A stretch of DNA of 64,000 nucleotides from JANQPX01 sp041398025 (lineage in GTDB: Bacteria; Pseudomonadota; Alphaproteobacteria; Geminicoccales; Geminicoccaceae), in the NCBI GenBank assembly GCA_041398025.1, contig JAWKVM010000003.1, forward strand, positions 1-64,000, in the 5' to 3' direction. The notes below the pieces were generated by a model. That model saw only the letters and a list, made by a program, of their open reading frames with translations. It made no database searches and had not been told where the DNA came from. Positions 63,578-64,000 of the stretch are shown one piece after another; position 1 is the stretch's first letter; each line of letters begins with the position of its first letter. Position numbers and translations under genes: made by a program.

Positions 63578-64000
63578 GCGGGCCTCTCGCCGATCGTCTG
63601 CCGGAGGTGCGCGGCAAGATCGCGTTCGACGTGCCGATGGCCCCCAAGACGTGGTTCCGTGTCGGCGGTCCGGCACGCTGCTGGTTCCAGCCCGCGGATA
63701 TCGACGATCTCGCCGACTTCATGGCGGCCAAGCCGGAGGATGTCCCGGTGCTGCCGATCGGCGTCGGCTCCAATCTTCTGGTGCGCGACGGCGGCATCGA
63801 CGCCGTGGTGCTGCGCCTCACCGGCCCGCTCGCCAAGGTCGAGGTGGAGGACGATCGCCTGACCGTGGGTGCAGGCGTCACCGATCGCGGCCTTGCGGTG
63901 CAGGCGCTGGAGGCGGGTGTCTCCGGCTTCGAGTTCTATGTCGGCATTCCCGGCACGCTCGGCGGCGGTCTGCGCATGAACGCAGGCGCTTATGGCGGCG
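63574..64000 (+). CDS. murB: UDP-N-acetylenolpyruvoylglucosamine reductase (5' part)
   Basis: The first 142 residues of the FAD-dependent reductase that makes UDP-MurNAc. Visible are TWFRVGGPARCWFQP, the FAD-binding LPIGVGSNLLVRDGG and the catalytic-loop GIPGTLGGGLRMNAGAYGG, after which the window ends. The GGG in place of the more common G-G-A after the T-L is a mild variation. Overlaps murC by 4 bases (ATGA). Confidence 0.95.
   Translation, partial: MSGPLADRLPEVRGKIAFDVPMAPKTWFRVGGPARCWFQPADIDDLADFMAAKPEDVPVLPIGVGSNLLVRDGGIDAVVLRLTGPLAKVEVEDDRLTVGAGVTDRGLAVQALEAGVSGFEFYVGIPGTLGGGLRMNAGAYGG

Overview
The window is a G+C-rich (roughly two-thirds G+C by eye) chromosomal segment of an alphaproteobacterium. 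The evidence is gene order: purC-purS-purQ-purL-bolA-grxD, tlpA<>argH-lptM-lysA-DUF4175, and a dcw cluster starting at rsmH, plus GTTC-N7-GTTC LexA boxes and a class A RNase P RNA. The gene mix (dispersed intergenic palindromes, standalone HerA-like ATPase, ferredoxin-cyclase) would fit a Rhodospirillales/Geminicoccales-type organism, but I cannot place it more closely. No tRNA or rRNA gene, CRISPR array or prophage was recognised.

Layout. 0.4-12.1 kb: housekeeping and transport genes: NAD+ synthetase, a universal stress protein next to an alanine/glycine:cation symporter, a NIPSNAP protein, a secreted spondin-domain protein, cytochrome b561, an HD phosphohydrolase, a 14-TM DHA2 exporter, a frameshifted mercuric-reductase-like flavoprotein and two tandem TVP38/TMEM64 membrane proteins. 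12.1-23.9 kb: gene-sparse and rich in three families of palindromic intergenic repeats (called A, B and C here). Real genes are interspersed: a small zinc-ribbon protein, katG, a LysE exporter, a membrane ferredoxin-adenylate cyclase, a secreted protein, a histone-deacetylase-like amidohydrolase and a decayed IS256-family element that jumped into an A repeat. 23.9-31.4 kb: a TIGR02466 oxygenase, YqaA, dsbB, cimA, trmJ, a HerA-like ATPase and rpsD.

31.6-36.3 kb is a leftward purine operon (purC, purS, purQ, purL) followed by bolA and a monothiol glutaredoxin. A RelBE-type toxin-antitoxin pair lies next to it, divergent from a DUF2161 gene. 37.8-41.8 kb holds a His/Tyr/Gly-rich mini-lipoprotein, a MOSC protein, a SYLF lipoprotein and a long protein that joins an acidic disordered region, ECF-sigma-like regions and an anti-sigma-like domain with a C-terminal membrane anchor. 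42-49.6 kb: tlpA divergent from argH-lptM-lysA, then a DUF4175 gene broken by many frame changes, an AmiD-like amidase and a GNAT acetyltransferase. 49.7-51.3 kb: two more A repeats, rnpB, and an A+T-rich leader with two exact LexA-type boxes and an FNR-like palindrome. 51.3-64 kb: the dcw cluster rsmH-ftsL-ftsI-murE-murF-mraY-murD-ftsW-murG-murC-murB (murB cut by the window end), with overlapping or nearly touching genes.

Points most worth a second look: the paired LexA-type boxes in front of the division/cell-wall cluster; the sigma/anti-sigma fusion; the ferredoxin-cyclase; the repeat families and the IS inserted in one of them; and three genes (flavoprotein, DUF4175, rsmH) with clustered single-base indels, which may be assembly errors rather than biology.
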